Of a stretch of DNA of 64,000 nucleotides, positions 46,290-54,504 are shown piece by piece. Each line of letters begins with the position of its first letter. Within the stretch, counting starts at the first letter, position 1. The position numbers and the translations under genes were made by a program. The stretch comes from Paenibacillus sp. Lineage in GTDB: Bacteria > Bacillota > Bacilli > Paenibacillales > YIM-B00363. Under the pieces are notes generated by a model, which saw nothing but the letters and a program-made list of their open reading frames with translations, ran no database searches and was not told the origin of the DNA. The stretch spans positions 62,001 to 126,000 of the forward strand of contig NZ_JAPSKE010000005.1 in the NCBI RefSeq assembly GCF_031177825.1. The letters run 5' to 3'.

Positions 46290-46493
46290 TTACGCTTCGA
46301 CGGAGTAGCCTTGTTCCACGATCGTCGCGACGATCGCCTCCAGCGGCTGTCGCTCCTCGTCATGGGTTACCGTTACCGTGCCCGCCTCCAGATCGACGAT
46401 CGCCGACGCGCCGAGCTTCCCGAGCCCATTCAGAATCGAGTGGACGCAGTGGTTGCAGCTCATGCCGCGGACGTTCAATATGACTTCTTTCAT
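46290..46493 (-). CDS. copZ: Copper chaperone
   Basis: This 67-residue single heavy-metal-associated domain carries the Cu(I)-binding motif G-M-S-C-N-H-C-V (about 10-17). CopZ hands copper to CopA. It is the first gene of the copper operon; its stop overlaps the copA ribosome binding site. GGAGGA precedes the ATG, and promoter C lies about 35-110 bp upstream. Confidence 0.95.
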   Translation of the reverse strand: MKEVILNVRGMSCNHCVHSILNGLGKLGASAIVDLEAGTVTVTHDEERQPLEAIVATIVEQGYSVEA

Positions 46494-46525
46494 CTCTAGT
46501 TCCTCCGTTTGTTTAGGATGAACCT

Positions 46526-46602
46526 ATCATAAACCGGCGGCCGGCCGGCGAACGCGCAAACGATGCGCGCCCGGGCGCAAACTTTTGCGGGGTGCGCGCA
46601 AA
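46526..46602 (-). promoter_or_regulatory. Promoter C of the copper operon with triple-CGCAA composite operator
   Basis: The -10-like TATGAT is at 46531-46526 on the minus strand. CGCAA boxes start at 46555, 46576 and 46597, with the inverted TTGCG at 46585-46589. All spacings equal those of promoters A and B. A GC palindrome (46540-46549) lies between the -10 and the first box and is a possible CsoR site. Confidence 0.75.
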
Positions 46603-46629
46603 GCCGCGCCGCAGCGGCGCGGACCGCAT

Positions 46630-46703
46630 GCTAAGCTCACATTTGCGCTTATAACCGGAAGTTTCCGCTTAAACCCCCGCCCAAGGCTCACATTTGCGCT
46701 TAT
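46630..46703. repeat. Dispersed repeat, one full and one partial copy
   Basis: A unit beginning GCTAAGCTCACATTTGCGC spans 46630-46674 and includes the near-palindrome CGGAAGTTTCCG. A shortened copy (GGCTCACATTTGCGCTTAT) is at 46685-46703. A third copy is at 62716-62760. No gene is supported in this gap; from 46704 to 46940 there are only two loosely similar segments around TGTTCCGCG (46769 and 46873). Confidence 0.75.
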
Positions 46704-46942
46704 CACATGCAACCGCTGAGTCAAACGGGGCCGGGTGGGAAGCAAGCTACTACATTTCAGGTTGTATGTTCCGCGGAAGTGGGGGGTGACGTTCCACTCC
46801 GACATGGTAGGCGCGTAGAGTAGAGTGGCGGTTCGGAGTAATGTAGGCAGCAAGGCAGCAAAAAGGTAGTTTGTTCCGCGAAAGCGGGAAGTTCATTCCC
46901 GATTTCTAGTGCGGCGGGCGGGTAAAACGCCCCTCGTAAATA

Positions 46943-46988
46943 ACGAAAAAATCCCGGAACTCTCCACCTCAGTAAAGAGTTCCGGGAC
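46943..46988 (-). terminator. Terminator of the LnrJKLMN-like cluster
   Basis: On the minus strand a 12-bp stem TCCCGGAACTCT/AGAGTTCCGGGA is followed by TTTTTTCG, directly after the stop at 46991. Confidence 0.92.
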
Positions 46989-46990
46989 GT

Positions 46991-48097
46991 TCATCCGCGC
47001 CTGCGGCGCTCGATCAAGTTAATGCCGACGCCCATGCATGCGACGCCGATCAGCAGCATATACGACACCGGCCGCAGCAGCTCCGACCACGTGTAGCCGT
47101 AGTAGGCGACGCCCTTGAGCGCCTCCATCCCGTACGTGACCGGGATGACCTTGGCCAAGGCGAGCAGCGCCGGGTTGGTCACGATCTCGATCGGCCAATA
47201 CGCGCCGCCGATCATCGCGGAGCTCACCGCGACGATCGGGATGAGCACCGACATCTGCTGCGGCGTCTGCACGAGGCCCGCGAGCAGCAGGCCGAGCGCC
47301 ACGACCGCGAACGTGTAGACGCCGATCAAGACAAGCAGCGTGGCGAAGCTGTCTCCGACCGGGAAGTCGAAGACGTAGCGGAACAAGACGAACACGACGG
47401 CGATCTGCACGTACCCGGCGATGAAGCTGTTGACGAGATGGCCGACGTACATCGATATCTTCGTCACCGGCGACAGGATGACGCGGTCCCAGACGCCGCT
47501 CCTTTTCTCTTCGAGCAGCGCGTTAACCGAGTAGGCCACCGTGAAAATCGAGAAGAACAAGGCGAATCCGAACAGCGCCTGCACCCTCGCGTCGTACTTG
47601 AAGTCCTCCTCCGTCGCCACCTCCGACGACGCGACGCGCAGCGCCGGCGCGGCCAAGCGCTCCTCGAGCTCGACGCGTATCGACGATCCGCCCGACGACG
47701 CCTCCGCCGCGCGGATCGTCAGCTCCTCCTCGTACACCGTCCGAACGTAATGAGCTAACGCCTGGAGATTCGCGCTATTGTCGACGGCCGCCACGATCCG
47801 ATAATCGTCCGGCAGCAGCCGCAGAGCGAATTCGGCCTTCCCCTCGGTGACGCGCTCTTTCGCTTCGGACTCTGCCTCGAGCACGAACTCGAACGTCTCC
47901 GACCGATTCAACCGCTCGAGCCAAGCTTCGGCGTCGTCGGCCGACAGCGCCGGATCAGGGAACGCATACACGGGCACGCTGGTGACCGCGTTCGCCCCCA
48001 TCGCTACCGTAAACAGAACGGTCATGACGATCATCAACAGCATCGTAGCGGGATTTCGCTTCATCTGCTGAAGCTGCACCTTCAATATGGCAAGCAT
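46991..48097 (-). CDS. ABC-2 type permease, LnrN/YfiN-like
   Basis: This 368-residue protein has an N-terminal helix (about 17-36), a large external loop, and five further helices in the C-terminal half (about 170-365), the standard layout of ABC-2 drug and antibiotic efflux permeases. GAGGAGG precedes the ATG. It lies 3 bp after the other permease and forms the membrane dimer with it. Confidence 0.88.
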   Translation of the reverse strand: MLAILKVQLQQMKRNPATMLLMIVMTVLFTVAMGANAVTSVPVYAFPDPALSADDAEAWLERLNRSETFEFVLEAESEAKERVTEGKAEFALRLLPDDYRIVAAVDNSANLQALAHYVRTVYEEELTIRAAEASSGGSSIRVELEERLAAPALRVASSEVATEEDFKYDARVQALFGFALFFSIFTVAYSVNALLEEKRSGVWDRVILSPVTKISMYVGHLVNSFIAGYVQIAVVFVLFRYVFDFPVGDSFATLLVLIGVYTFAVVALGLLLAGLVQTPQQMSVLIPIVAVSSAMIGGAYWPIEIVTNPALLALAKVIPVTYGMEALKGVAYYGYTWSELLRPVSYMLLIGVACMGVGINLIERRRRG

Positions 48098-48100
48098 CGC

Positions 48101-49378
48101 TCAGCCGTCCCTCCTCTTCGGAAACATCCATACGGCGGCCGCCGCGAAGACGACGGCCATCCCGAGCAGCCGGTACACGTCGTCCATCCAGCGGGCGGAA
48201 TCGGCCCCTTGCAGCATCTGCAGGTACGAGGACAGCGCGGCGCCGTTCGGCGTCCAGCCGCCGAGCGCGTTCAGCCAATCCGACATTTGCGCGGTCGGGA
48301 AGAAGCTGCCGCCGAGGAAGGCCAACAAGGACACCATCATGCCGGAAAATAAATCCGTCGCCGTTCCCGTCTGCATCCGGTAATTCATCGCCGTCAGCAG
48401 CGCGGCCAGTCCGCCGACGCAGACGGCCACCGCCGCGCTGATGAAGGCGAGCCCCGCCCAAAAGCGCGGCGGCTGTCCCGCGAACGATTGGAAAATAAGA
48501 CTCGACAGCAGGAAGAGCACCGCCAGCTGCAGGAAGGCGAGCATCGCGCCCGACGCGATCTTCCCGCCGAGAAACCGCAGCGGATGCGCGCCGGCGATCA
48601 TCATCCGGTCGAACGTGTACTGCCGCTTCTCTTGGAAGGCGCGTCCGGCCGTCGACGAAGCGATGTACAGCACGAACATGACGGCCATCCCGATCGTGTA
48701 ATATTGCAGCGAGTTGACCGGCTTGTAGCGCGAGACCGACTCGACGCCGCCCGCGGCCCCGGCGGCCGCCGGCGCGTCCGCCGCGCCGGGAGCGGCGCCG
48801 GCCGTCTGTCCCAACGCCGTCTGGAAATTCACCGTACGGACGAACCCGTCTACGATATCGCGGACGACGCCCGCCCGCAGCGGCGACGATTCGGACGCTT
48901 CCAGCTCCAGCGTCGCGCCTTCGCCGCGCTCGAGCAGCATCTTATTCAGCGAATCGTACGTGAAATTCGGCGGGATGCGTACGATCGCGTTCGCCTCGTC
49001 CCGCTCCAACGCCGTCCGAGCGGCTTCCAGCTCCATCTCCGATACGGTCAGCAGCTCGGACAGTCGTTCGCTCTCCAGCACGTCCCGCAGCAGCCGCTGC
49101 GGCCGCACCTCTTCGGACGCGGCGAGCAGCGCGGCCTTGGCGTCTTCCGGAAGCGGAGCGGCCCGAACCTCCTCCCGGAATCGCGCCAAGCCTTCCGCTT
49201 CGTCCTCCTCGTCGACGACGACGACGCCCATATCCAAGGTCGGCGCCGTCGCGTTGATCATGTCGCCGAGCGCGAAGCCCAGGATGGCGATCAACACGAA
49301 CGGCATCAGGAGGAGGATCGCAAGCTCCTTCCGGTCGCGAAGGATCAACAGCACGTCTTTTTTCAGGAACGGTGCCAA
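48101..49378 (-). CDS. ABC-2 type permease, LnrM/YfiM-like
   Basis: The start is a TTG at 49378 following GGGGGGAGG. The 425-residue protein has an N-terminal helix, a long external domain rich in E/A with an A/P/G linker (around 205-225), and five or six C-terminal helices. It is the first permease of the operon, 12 bp after the ATPase gene. The cluster order ATPase-permease-permease with an adjacent two-component pair matches Bacillus lnrJKLMN, which protects against polyene-like linearmycins. Confidence 0.88.
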   Translation of the reverse strand: MAPFLKKDVLLILRDRKELAILLLMPFVLIAILGFALGDMINATAPTLDMGVVVVDEEDEAEGLARFREEVRAAPLPEDAKAALLAASEEVRPQRLLRDVLESERLSELLTVSEMELEAARTALERDEANAIVRIPPNFTYDSLNKMLLERGEGATLELEASESSPLRAGVVRDIVDGFVRTVNFQTALGQTAGAAPGAADAPAAAGAAGGVESVSRYKPVNSLQYYTIGMAVMFVLYIASSTAGRAFQEKRQYTFDRMMIAGAHPLRFLGGKIASGAMLAFLQLAVLFLLSSLIFQSFAGQPPRFWAGLAFISAAVAVCVGGLAALLTAMNYRMQTGTATDLFSGMMVSLLAFLGGSFFPTAQMSDWLNALGGWTPNGAALSSYLQMLQGADSARWMDDVYRLLGMAVVFAAAAVWMFPKRRDG

Positions 49379-49390
49379 TCGTCCTCCCCC

Positions 49391-50323
49391 CTAATCTCTC
49401 AATTTCCGGCCGGTCAGATGCAGGAACACATCTTCGAGGCTCGGCTTTTGCACGTTCAAGTTCACGATCTGCGCGCCGTGTTTCTCCGCCGCCTGGAACA
49501 GGCGGCCCAGCAGCTTGCTTTGCTTCGGCACGATCAGCTTCAGCCCTTGGTCCGCCTCCGCGACCTGCCGAATGCCCTCGGCGCTTCGAAGCTCCTCCGC
49601 CAGCGCGGGGCACGGCTCCTCCAGCTGCAGGAAGATAGTATCCTCCGAAGACAAGATGCTCTTCAGCTCGTCTTTGCGCCCGGAAGCGATCACCTTGCCG
49701 TGATCCATGATGTACACGCGGTCGCACAGCTGCTCGACCTCTTCCATGTAATGACTGGTATAGAGCACCGTCATCCGCTTTTCCCGATTCAGCAGCCGTA
49801 CCGTCTCCAAAATGTAATTCCGCGACTGCGGGTCGATGCCGACCGTCGGTTCGTCCATGATGACGATCTTCGGCTGATGCAAAAGCGCGGCGGCGATGTT
49901 AATCCGGCGCTTCATCCCGCCCGAATACGTCTTAATGCGCTCCTTCTTCCGCTCGCTCAGGCCCACCAGCTCTAGCGATTCCTCTACGGCGCGGTCGAGC
50001 GCCTTGCCTCGAAGCCCGTAGATACGCCCGAAAAACTGCAAATTTTCGAGCGCGCTCAGTTCCTCGTATAAGGCGATCTCCTGCGGCACGACGCCGAGGA
50101 CGCCTCGAATGTGCTTCGGGTCCTGAACCACGCTCCGCCCGTCCAGCTTGACGTCCCCCGACGTCGGGCGAAGCAAGGTGGAGATCATCGAGATCGTCGT
50201 CGATTTGCCCGCCCCGTTCGGACCGAGCAGACCGACCGACTCGCCCGCGTCGAGATACAGATTGACATTGTCTACCGCAACATTGGTTTTATAGGTTTTG
50301 CGCAGATCGACCGTTTCCAGCAT
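49391..50323 (-). CDS. ABC transporter ATP-binding protein, LnrL/DrrA-like
   Basis: The 310-residue ATPase has Walker A G-P-N-G-A-G-K-S-T (about 36-44), signature Y-S-G-G-M-K-R-R, Walker B I-V-I-M-D-E-P-T-V-G-I-D and a C-terminal extension typical of drug-resistance ABC-2 systems. AGGAGG precedes the ATG. It lies downstream of the kinase-regulator pair, separated by 108 bp that contains a TGACTT-type palindrome also found at the kinase promoter. Confidence 0.93.
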   Translation of the reverse strand: MLETVDLRKTYKTNVAVDNVNLYLDAGESVGLLGPNGAGKSTTISMISTLLRPTSGDVKLDGRSVVQDPKHIRGVLGVVPQEIALYEELSALENLQFFGRIYGLRGKALDRAVEESLELVGLSERKKERIKTYSGGMKRRINIAAALLHQPKIVIMDEPTVGIDPQSRNYILETVRLLNREKRMTVLYTSHYMEEVEQLCDRVYIMDHGKVIASGRKDELKSILSSEDTIFLQLEEPCPALAEELRSAEGIRQVAEADQGLKLIVPKQSKLLGRLFQAAEKHGAQIVNLNVQKPSLEDVFLHLTGRKLRD

Positions 50324-50416
50324 CGTTACGTTCCTCCTAAACAGCTATTGAGTTCAATATACATAGAAAAAGACAGTGCTCCCACTGCCTTCGGTCATTC
50401 GTTATCGGCGCGACCA

Positions 50417-50428
50417 TGACTTCAGTCA
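50417..50428. promoter_or_regulatory. Candidate response-regulator site upstream of the LnrL-like gene
   Basis: TGACTTCAGTCA, an inverted repeat TGACT-N2-AGTCA, lies just after the regulator gene stop and about 95 bp before the ATPase gene. It nearly equals the palindrome at 52295..52308. Confidence 0.55.
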
Positions 50429-50431
50429 CTT

Positions 50432-51064
50432 TTAAATCAAATCGTGCCGGATGGCGTAAATCGCCAGCTGCGTGCGATCCCGCAGCTCCAGCTTATCCAA
50501 AACGAAGCTGATATGGTTTTTCACCGTGCCCACGGACAATGCCAGCTCGTCGGCGATCTCCTTATTGCTGCGCCCTTCGCCGACCCTTCGAATAATGTCG
50601 AGCTCCCTCGGCGTCAAAGACGGATCGACCGGCTTCGTCTCTGTCTTCCCCAGCAGACGGGGCATGACCTTGGCCGCCACATGCTCCTCCAGCGACAAGC
50701 CGCCCGACAAGCAGCTTCGGATCGATCGGATGAGCGCCGCCGGATCGGCGTTCTTCAGCATGTACCCGCTCGCCCCGATCTTGAGCGCTTCGAGCGCGTA
50801 TTCATCGTCGTTGAACGTCGTCAGCATCATCACCTTGCGATCCGGCCAACGGGATAAGATATGCCGGGCCGCCTCCAAGCCGTCCATCTCCGGCATCCGA
50901 ATGTCCAGCACGATGAGATCGAACGCTTGGCGTTCGTTCAACGCAACCGCCTCGCGGCCGTTCGACGCTTCGCCGGCGACGCGCAGCTCGGGGTCGGTTT
51001 CGATCATCATTTTCAAGCCGTGGCGCACTAACGTCTGGTCTTCCGCGATCAATATGCGAATCAT
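50432..51064 (-). CDS. Response regulator, NarL/LuxR family, LnrK-like
   Basis: Receiver domain (about 1-120; A-E-D, phospho-acceptor in L-I-V-L-D-I-R-M-P, T in M-L-T-T-F, K in M-L-K-N) and LuxR helix-turn-helix (about 145-205; L-T-P-R-E-L-D-I-I-R-R-V-G-E-G-R-S-N-K-E-I-A). The start overlaps the kinase stop (ATGA). In the Bacillus counterpart, the regulator activates the neighbouring ABC genes when the kinase senses a membrane-active compound. Confidence 0.93.
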   Translation of the reverse strand: MIRILIAEDQTLVRHGLKMMIETDPELRVAGEASNGREAVALNERQAFDLIVLDIRMPEMDGLEAARHILSRWPDRKVMMLTTFNDDEYALEALKIGASGYMLKNADPAALIRSIRSCLSGGLSLEEHVAAKVMPRLLGKTETKPVDPSLTPRELDIIRRVGEGRSNKEIADELALSVGTVKNHISFVLDKLELRDRTQLAIYAIRHDLI

Positions 51065-52212
51065 CGGCCCCGCTCCTCCCCTTGCTCCAGCTTGAACGTG
51101 CCGCGCACTAGAAATTGTCCGCCCGCGCGAACGAGCGTAAGCTCGCCTCCGGCCTTCTCGATTCGCGACCGCATCGCGGTCAGCCCGAACCCTTCGCGTA
51201 TCGGCTGCTCCGGCCCGCCGCCCGCGTCGTTCGACACCTCGAACCGGAAGACGCGTCCGCCCGGCGATTCGAGCAGGATGCCGATCCTACGCGACGCGCC
51301 GTGACGCATCGCGTTCGTCATCGCCTCTTGGATCGCGCGGTAGACGGCGATGGACGGCTCGTTCCCGAGCGGAACGGAGAGCGCGCCGTGCCGAACCGTA
51401 AATTCGACCTGCAGGTAGCTCTCCGCCTCGAGGTTGCGGATCAGGCGCAGCAGCGCCGGAATACCGCCTTGCTCCTGCTCCTGCAGCGTCTTGACGGCGC
51501 GACGCGTTTCCTCGAGGCTGTCTTGCGCGAGCCGCTTCATCTGTTCCGCGGCGGCGAGATGCTCGCCGGCCGCGTTCATGCGGAACATCTCGATCTGCAT
51601 CAGCAGCGAGGTAAGCTTATGCCCGACCGAATCGTGGATTTGCCGGGCGACGTTCGTCCGCTCCTCCGCGCGCGCCGCGTCTTCGCCGCTCTTCGCTTGC
51701 CGCTTGAGCTTGCGGTACTCGCTCAGCAGCGCCTCGAACCGGGCGCCGCCCTCCTCGTTCGCCGACCGCTCCCGGCGGTACAGCGTTAGCGCGGCGGCGG
51801 CCGCGGCCGCGAACAACAGCGCGAAGGCGGCGGGAAGCGCCCGCGCCGAATCGCTTGCGTCAAGCGACGCCGACGCGATCGCCGACGCGGCGGCGAGCGC
51901 GCCGAACGCCGCCGCCCAGCGGCCGGGAAGCCGGTACGCGGCTTCCCCGGCCAAGTACGCCGCGAGGAGCAGCGCGTAGAGCGCTCCCGCGGCGCCGATG
52001 CCGTGCAGCGCGGCGCTAGAGGCCAGCAGCGCGCCTGTCAACAGCGCGAACAACGCCGCCGGCCGGCGAAAAACCAGCGGCGACGCGAAATAACACGCGA
52101 AAAACAGCGCGCAGCCCAGCGCGCCTCGCGGCGTCGCGGCCGCCCCGCCCTGCAGCAGCGCCGCCGCCCACATGGCGCCCAGCCATGCCAACCAAGCCCA
52201 ATACGAGCGCAT
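51061..52212 (-). CDS. Sensor histidine kinase, LnrJ-like (HisKA_3)
   Basis: The 383-residue kinase has an N-terminal block of five to six hydrophobic helices (about 5-160), a coiled segment, the HisKA_3 H-box V-A-R-Q-I-H-D-S-V-G-H-K-L (about 192-204) and an ATPase domain with A-M-T-N-A-M-R-H-G and G-F-G-L-T-A-M-R. No large external domain is present, which fits sensing within the membrane. It is the first gene of the cluster. Its alanine-rich membrane part has very high GC content. Confidence 0.92.
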   Translation of the reverse strand: MRSYWAWLAWLGAMWAAALLQGGAAATPRGALGCALFFACYFASPLVFRRPAALFALLTGALLASSAALHGIGAAGALYALLLAAYLAGEAAYRLPGRWAAAFGALAAASAIASASLDASDSARALPAAFALLFAAAAAAALTLYRRERSANEEGGARFEALLSEYRKLKRQAKSGEDAARAEERTNVARQIHDSVGHKLTSLLMQIEMFRMNAAGEHLAAAEQMKRLAQDSLEETRRAVKTLQEQEQGGIPALLRLIRNLEAESYLQVEFTVRHGALSVPLGNEPSIAVYRAIQEAMTNAMRHGASRRIGILLESPGGRVFRFEVSNDAGGGPEQPIREGFGLTAMRSRIEKAGGELTLVRAGGQFLVRGTFKLEQGEERGR

Positions 52213-52294
52213 GAGCTCCGTTCACCTACTTTTCGGTTCAGTCCGTATTACACTATTCTCTGCGCGCCTTCGCTTCTCCTGTTTTCTCCCGCTC

Positions 52295-52308
52295 TTGACT
52301 TAAGTCAA
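52295..52308. promoter_or_regulatory. Perfect 14-bp palindrome, candidate response-regulator site
   Basis: TTGACTTAAGTCAA lies in the 155-bp divergent region between the LnrJ-like kinase gene and the DUF4386 gene. Relative to a TACAAT -10 at 52331-52336 on the plus strand, its centre falls close to -41, a typical activator position. A near copy is at 50417-50428. Confidence 0.6.
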
Positions 52309-52367
52309 TGAAAGGTCCGCGGGTTCCGACTACAATGAATGCATGTTGAAACATAGGGGGAATACCG

Positions 52368-53099
52368 ATGAATTCGGGACTTCGAGCTTCCGCGCTCGTT
52401 GCGGGGATTTCGCTGCTGGGGATGACGATCGCGGCCGGCTTCTCGTACGGCTACGTCCATGGAAACCTAGTGGTTCCGGGAGATGCCGGAGCGACATACG
52501 AAAACATCGCGTCGTCGGCTCCGCTGTTCGCCGCCGCTCTCTTCGGATGGTTCGTCGTCCTGATGCTCGACATCGCGGTCGCTTGGGCGTTCTACGTGTT
52601 TCTGAAACCGATTCGGCCTCGTCTCGCCCTGCTGGGAGCTTGGCTTCGCCTCATGTATGCCGCGATCCTAAGCGTCGCGATCGCCTGTCTGTTCGTAACG
52701 TCGCTTCTCGCGAACGGCGCCGTCGAACCGTCGGCCTTCCCGCCGGAACAGCTTCATGCGCTAACGAATTTAAGCTTGGAAGCTTTCGAATCGATCTGGT
52801 CGATGGGATTGATCGTGTTCGGCGCGCATCTGTGGGTGACGGGCTGGCTCGCTTACCGATCGGACCGCATCCCGAAGCTGTGGAGCGTCTTGCTGCTGCT
52901 GGCCTCCGTCGGGTACGCGTTCGTTCACTTCGGGAACGCGTTCCTTCCTTCGTTGGACCGGATCGTCGCCGTCGTCGAGGCGGCGTTCATGGTCCCGATG
53001 ATCGCGGGCGAGCTGGGCTTCGGCTTGTGGCTGTTGTTCAAGGGAGGGAAACCGTCCGTCCCGGCGCAGACGCCGCCTATGGATGGATCCGCCGCTTAA
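52368..53099 (+). CDS. DUF4386-type membrane protein
   Basis: The 243-residue protein has six to seven hydrophobic helices and resembles the DUF4386 family (A-S-A-L-V-A-G-I-S-L-L-G-M-T near the start; A-L-L-G-A-W-L-R-L-M-Y-A; G-L-I-V-F-G-A-H-L). AGGGGG precedes the ATG. It is divergent from the LnrJ-like kinase with a shared regulatory palindrome, so it may be a further target of that system. Its 3' end overlaps the convergent Crp/Fnr gene by 23 bp. Confidence 0.85.
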   Translation: MNSGLRASALVAGISLLGMTIAAGFSYGYVHGNLVVPGDAGATYENIASSAPLFAAALFGWFVVLMLDIAVAWAFYVFLKPIRPRLALLGAWLRLMYAAILSVAIACLFVTSLLANGAVEPSAFPPEQLHALTNLSLEAFESIWSMGLIVFGAHLWVTGWLAYRSDRIPKLWSVLLLLASVGYAFVHFGNAFLPSLDRIVAVVEAAFMVPMIAGELGFGLWLLFKGGKPSVPAQTPPMDGSAA

Positions 53100-53652
53100 T
53101 CCGGCTTAACGATTCCGGAGTGACGCCCAGGTAGCTCGCCAGTTGATGTTGGGGAACGCGGTCGATCAAGTTCGGCCGCTTCCGCAGCAGCGACTTGTAG
53201 CGTTCTTCGGGGCTGGAAGCGACGAAGGCGGCGAAGTCCTCTTGCATCAGGCCGAAGCTTTGTTCGATCATGCGGCGCGTCATCCCTTCGAGCTGGGCGT
53301 GTTTGTCGTACATGTCCTGTTCGACGTCGAGCGCGCCGACGACCGCCGTCGTGTCTTCCAAACACGCATACGTATACTCGGACGCGGGGTCCCCCCGATG
53401 GCGGTGGAACATCGCGATCGCTTGCTCTTCGGTATAGAAGTCGGAAGTGATCTCTCTTCCCGCTTCGTCCACGGTATATTGCCGGACGCATCCCTTCAAT
53501 ACGAAGTAGCATCGGTCGGGAACGTCCCCTTGGTTCAGAAGGATCGTTCCCTTCTTATATTCCTCGACCCGAAGATCGTCTAAGATCGCTTGCTGCGCCG
53601 CTTCGTCGAGGCTCGTGTAACGGGTTAAATACGTCTTCAAGATTTCCTTCAT
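53077..53652 (-). CDS. Crp/Fnr-family cyclic-nucleotide-binding-domain regulator
   Basis: ATG at 53652 is chosen: GAGGTGA lies 8 bases upstream and overlaps the previous gene's stop; the frame upstream of it is a shadow of the phosphotransferase gene. The 191-residue protein has a cNMP-binding-like beta-roll (about 25-115; Y-K-K-G-T-I-L-L-N-Q-G-D-V-P-D-R-C-Y-F-V-L-K-G) and a short C-terminal helix-turn-helix (L-A-S-Y-L-G-V-T-P-E-S-L-S-R-I-K-R). Arginine and glycine ligands of true cAMP binding are not clearly present, so the effector is unknown. Confidence 0.88.
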   Translation of the reverse strand: MKEILKTYLTRYTSLDEAAQQAILDDLRVEEYKKGTILLNQGDVPDRCYFVLKGCVRQYTVDEAGREITSDFYTEEQAIAMFHRHRGDPASEYTYACLEDTTAVVGALDVEQDMYDKHAQLEGMTRRMIEQSFGLMQEDFAAFVASSPEERYKSLLRKRPNLIDRVPQHQLASYLGVTPESLSRIKRRIHP

Positions 53653-53660
53653 CCGCTCGG

Positions 53661-54464
53661 TCACCTCATCGCTTTCTCGATCAGCCGAAGCAGCTGCGCT
53701 TTTTCTTCCTCCGGAATCCATTCCGTCAATCGGGCGGCCGCTACCGGCAGCGTCCATTCCTCGATGCGGCTCGGCGTCATCCCGGATCGATCGAGGTACC
53801 GTTCCAAATAGGCGTCGCTCCATTCGTTCCTCGATCGCCGGAGCGCTTCTACCGCATCGGGCGGGGCGCCCTCCGGCGGCGTTCCGTATCGAAATAAGAG
53901 CAGCGTTCGCGCGACGTCTCCCGCCGGATCCCCGATCGCGGCTGTCATCCAATCGATAACCCAGGGCCGCTCGCCGGAGATGACATTGTCCGGGTGATAA
54001 TCGCCGTGGCAGAGCGCGTTCCCGTCCGGCAGTCGCTCCGTATGCCGAAGAAGCGTCGTCTTTACCTCGTTCGAGAGCTGCGGCGCGTTTCGAATGTTGC
54101 GCGCGAGCGCCGTCTTACGGTTAAGGATCGACGGATGCGTTCCGGCATCGACTTGAAATCGGTGAATTCCAACATGGAGGTCCGCGAACTCCTTCGCGAA
54201 CCGGCTCCCTTCGCCGGGACGACGAAACATCCTATGAAGCAGCGTCGCGCCTTCCGCTCGTTCGAATACGATGCCGGCCCGCCCATCGATTTCTACGCGG
54301 CCGAGCGCTCGCGGCGCGGGGACCCCCAAGGCGGCGACGATCCGATTCATCTCGTACTCGTATTCGACGGCGTCTCGAGGAAATCCGACGCGATACAGCT
54401 TCACGATGCGGCCCGCGCCATGCTCGAACATTTCCGCGGTACGTCCCGCGCCGAGTGCGCTCAT
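53661..54464 (-). CDS. Aminoglycoside phosphotransferase-like (APH family) kinase
   Basis: The 267-residue protein has kinase-fold motifs: A-L-C-H-G-D-Y-H-P-D-N-V-I (catalytic loop) and W-V-I-D-W-M-T-A (metal-binding aspartate). The N-lobe contains I-V-K-L-Y (ATP-binding lysine). This large family phosphorylates antibiotics, choline, homoserine or other metabolites. It is in an operon between a stalk-domain protein gene and the Crp/Fnr-like gene. No evidence points to drug resistance. Confidence 0.88.
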   Translation of the reverse strand: MSALGAGRTAEMFEHGAGRIVKLYRVGFPRDAVEYEYEMNRIVAALGVPAPRALGRVEIDGRAGIVFERAEGATLLHRMFRRPGEGSRFAKEFADLHVGIHRFQVDAGTHPSILNRKTALARNIRNAPQLSNEVKTTLLRHTERLPDGNALCHGDYHPDNVISGERPWVIDWMTAAIGDPAGDVARTLLLFRYGTPPEGAPPDAVEALRRSRNEWSDAYLERYLDRSGMTPSRIEEWTLPVAAARLTEWIPEEEKAQLLRLIEKAMR

Positions 54465-54504
54465 CTCTCATCCTCCTAAACGTTATCCGATCCGACGTCC
54501 GGTC

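Noticed and set aside
45959..46363. Separate 134-residue protein with a metal-binding domain
   Set aside because: The first part is the start of CopA; the arginine-rich tail is out-of-frame reading after a single-base shift, and the upstream extension overlaps copZ.
46526..46602. CueR/MerR-type promoter for the copper operon
   Set aside because: No 19-20 bp spacer with a dyad between -35 and -10 is visible; the conserved feature is three direct boxes upstream, and the operon encodes CsoR.
46527..46853. Open frame of 108 codons in the gap upstream of copZ
   Set aside because: It runs through promoter C and the repeats, lacks a ribosome binding site and has low-complexity arginine/leucine composition.
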